A stretch of DNA of 34,503 nt, from NCBI GenBank assembly GCA_002862805.1, contig PKEA01000041.1, forward strand, positions 1 through 34,503. Direction: 5' to 3'. The position numbers and the translations under genes were made by a program. The notes under the pieces were generated by a model. The model was not told the origin of the DNA. It did no database searches and saw nothing but the letters and a program-made list of their open reading frames with translations. This document shows, piece after piece, positions 33,138 through 34,503 of this stretch; position 1 is the stretch's first letter, and each line of letters starts with the position of its first letter. The DNA is from Flavobacteriaceae bacterium (GTDB lineage: Bacteria; Bacteroidota; Bacteroidia; Flavobacteriales; Flavobacteriaceae).

Positions 33138-33993
33138 AAAGATACTTTTTTTAGTTTTTACTATTTTACTAGTAAGTTGTAGTTCAAAAAAACCAGTGGT
33201 AAGAACTGTGAATAAAAACCCTACAAGCACAAATCGTACAACAAAAACAAAACCAATTACAAAAGAAAGTTCTAAGCCGAAGACTGAAATAAAAACGGTT
33301 CAATCAGAAGAAAATAATTCTTCAGAAGAGTTAGTAGCCACGTCAAAAGTATCTACAACAACAGATGATGTAAGATTGTATATTGATAGTTTTAAAGATG
33401 TTGCTAAATACAATATGAAAAACCATGGAATTCCTGCAAGTATAACGCTTGCGCAAGGCGTTTTAGAATCGGGTGCAGGTAAAGGAAGGTTAAGTACTAT
33501 TGCAAATAATCATTTTGGAATCAAGTGCCATACAGGTTGGACAGGTGAATCGGTTTCACACGATGATGATGCAGCTCAAGAATGTTTTAGAAAATACCAA
33601 GATCCTTCAGAATCGTATAGAGATCATTCATTGTTTTTAACATCAAGAAGTAGGTACGATGGTTTGTTTAAATTAGATAAAGGCGATTATAAATCTTGGG
33701 CCAAAGGATTAAAAGCTGCTGGTTATGCAACCGATCCGAAATATCCAGACAAATTAATTGGAATTATTGAAAGGTATCAGTTATATGAATACGACAATGA
33801 AGTTTTAGATAGAAATTATAAAGCAAATGTTGCAGTTGTTGCTGAAAACACAGAAAATTATCATATTATTCAAAAAGGCGATACTTTGTATTCATTATCT
33901 AAAAAATATAATCTAACTGTAGAGGATTTAAAGAAAATGAATAACATGAATGATAACTTATTGTCAATCGATCAAAAAATAAAAATAAAATAA
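33127..33993 (+). CDS. Glucosaminidase lipoprotein with LysM domain
   Basis: A 288-residue cell-wall hydrolase. The lipobox LLVSC gives lipidated Cys18. Residues 20-80 are a low-complexity Thr/Lys/Ser linker. Residues about 82-222 are a FlgJ/LytD-type N-acetylglucosaminidase domain with catalytic Glu114 in [22 protein letters not shown] and the YRDHSLFL helix. Residues 245-288 form one LysM motif ([20 protein letters not shown]) that binds peptidoglycan. It should cut glycan strands from the outer-membrane side of the periplasm. It overlaps the upstream PLP-enzyme gene, and its TAA shares an A with the ATG of hemL (TAATG), so the three genes form a coupled operon. The start may be 33127 or 33130. 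Confidence 0.93.
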   Translation: MMFKKILFLVFTILLVSCSSKKPVVRTVNKNPTSTNRTTKTKPITKESSKPKTEIKTVQSEENNSSEELVATSKVSTTTDDVRLYIDSFKDVAKYNMKNHGIPASITLAQGVLESGAGKGRLSTIANNHFGIKCHTGWTGESVSHDDDAAQECFRKYQDPSESYRDHSLFLTSRSRYDGLFKLDKGDYKSWAKGLKAAGYATDPKYPDKLIGIIERYQLYEYDNEVLDRNYKANVAVVAENTENYHIIQKGDTLYSLSKKYNLTVEDLKKMNNMNDNLLSIDQKIKIK

Positions 33994-34503
33994 TGTTATA
34001 TAAAAGAAGTAGCGAATTATTCGTTGAAGCAAATAAGGTTATACCTGGCGGTGTTAATTCGCCAGTTAGAGCGTTTAAAGGTGTAGGAGGAACTCCTATT
34101 TTTGTAAAAGAAGCAAAAGGAGCTTATTTGTATGATGAAGATGGTAACAAGTTAATAGATTATATTAATTCTTGGGGACCAATGCTTTTAGGTCATGCTT
34201 TTGATCCAGTTGTAAATGCGGTTATTGAAAGAGCTAAAAAAGGAACTTCTTTTGGAACTCCTACTGAATTGGAAACGAAAATCGCTGAATTAGCGGTTTC
34301 TATGGTCCCAAATATCGATAAAATTAGATTTGTCAATTCAGGTACAGAAGCGTGTATGAGTGCTGTAAGATTAGCTCGCGGGTATACAAAAAAGGATAAA
34401 ATAATTAAATTTTCAGGTTGTTATCACGGTCATTCCGATTCATTTTTAATTGCTGCCGGTAGTGGTTTAAGTACTTTTGGAGTTCCAAATAGTCCAGGAG
34501 TTA
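33993..34503 (+). CDS. hemL: Glutamate-1-semialdehyde 2,1-aminomutase, N-terminal part (runs off the window)
   Basis: The open frame starts in the overlapping TAATG at 33993 and has no stop before the window end; 170 residues are visible of about 430. Family motifs: [11 protein letters not shown] (18-28), the aminotransferase-III core WGPMLLGH (61-68), [15 protein letters not shown] (115-129) and GCYHGHSD (142-149). The PLP-binding lysine lies further on and is not seen. The enzyme converts glutamate-1-semialdehyde to 5-aminolevulinate, the C5-pathway entry to haem. It is translationally coupled to the glucosaminidase gene, an order that I recall as common in Flavobacteriia. Confidence 0.96.
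   Translation, partial: MLYKRSSELFVEANKVIPGGVNSPVRAFKGVGGTPIFVKEAKGAYLYDEDGNKLIDYINSWGPMLLGHAFDPVVNAVIERAKKGTSFGTPTELETKIAELAVSMVPNIDKIRFVNSGTEACMSAVRLARGYTKKDKIIKFSGCYHGHSDSFLIAAGSGLSTFGVPNSPGV

Overview
This is an AT-rich window from a member of the Flavobacteriia (Bacteroidota), most likely Flavobacterium or a close relative. The evidence is the surface proteins with type IX secretion (T9SS) C-terminal sorting domains, the families DUF4136, DUF4230 and DUF5522 and probable DUF6340 and DUF6498 members, the long forms of aromatic amino acid hydroxylase and urocanase, promoter boxes of the Bacteroidota TAnnTTTG type, and the lack of obvious Shine-Dalgarno sites. No tRNA, rRNA, CRISPR array, transposase or phage structural gene is visible.

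Layout. (a) 1-4842, plus strand: a 5'-truncated MORN-repeat protein, a polytopic membrane protein, an 86-residue membrane-anchored protein, a NarL/LuxR-type response regulator and an OmpA/PD40 protein follow one another with short gaps, probably as one operon. A DUF4230 protein follows, and a bidirectional terminator closes the block. (b) 4871-11156, minus strand: housekeeping and metabolic genes, namely a single-domain rhodanese, an aromatic amino acid hydroxylase (585 aa), two lipoproteins, urocanate hydratase and a 59-aa cysteine-rich DUF5522 protein. An interspersed GC-rich repeat of flavobacterial type lies just upstream of the urocanase. (c) 11282-11608: a small HExxH protein on the plus strand. 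(d) 11612-18391, minus strand: four tandem paralogues, each with a signal peptide, an N-terminal QVGxGTTTP motif, a variable Gly/Thr-rich middle and a conserved C-terminal beta module. Each is a separate unit with its own hairpin terminator. (e) 18551-30113, minus strand: two very large multidomain T9SS cargo proteins (1778 and 1993 aa) that share a C-terminal module of about 570 residues. (f) 30310-32181, plus strand: a 623-aa T9SS cargo protein that is essentially a free-standing version of that module. (g) 32238-34503, plus strand: a PLP enzyme of the ACC deaminase/D-cysteine desulfhydrase family, a LysM glucosaminidase lipoprotein and hemL (truncated by the window end), overlapping end to start as one translationally coupled operon.

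The most interesting region is 11.6-32.2 kb, a roughly 20-kb surface-protein island. All four tandem paralogues carry the same upstream element, TTAACA-N5-TACA-N7-TGTAA (minus strand; one copy departs in the last block), although their intergenic regions otherwise differ. This suggests a shared regulator or a dedicated sigma factor. The paralogues have signal peptides but no recognisable T9SS sorting domain, and their conserved C-terminal module has no function I can name. Several intergenic hairpins are unusually long (22-25 bp arms). One contains an inverted copy of the shared promoter element, and another is a terminator-like hairpin between divergent genes with no obvious transcript to terminate.
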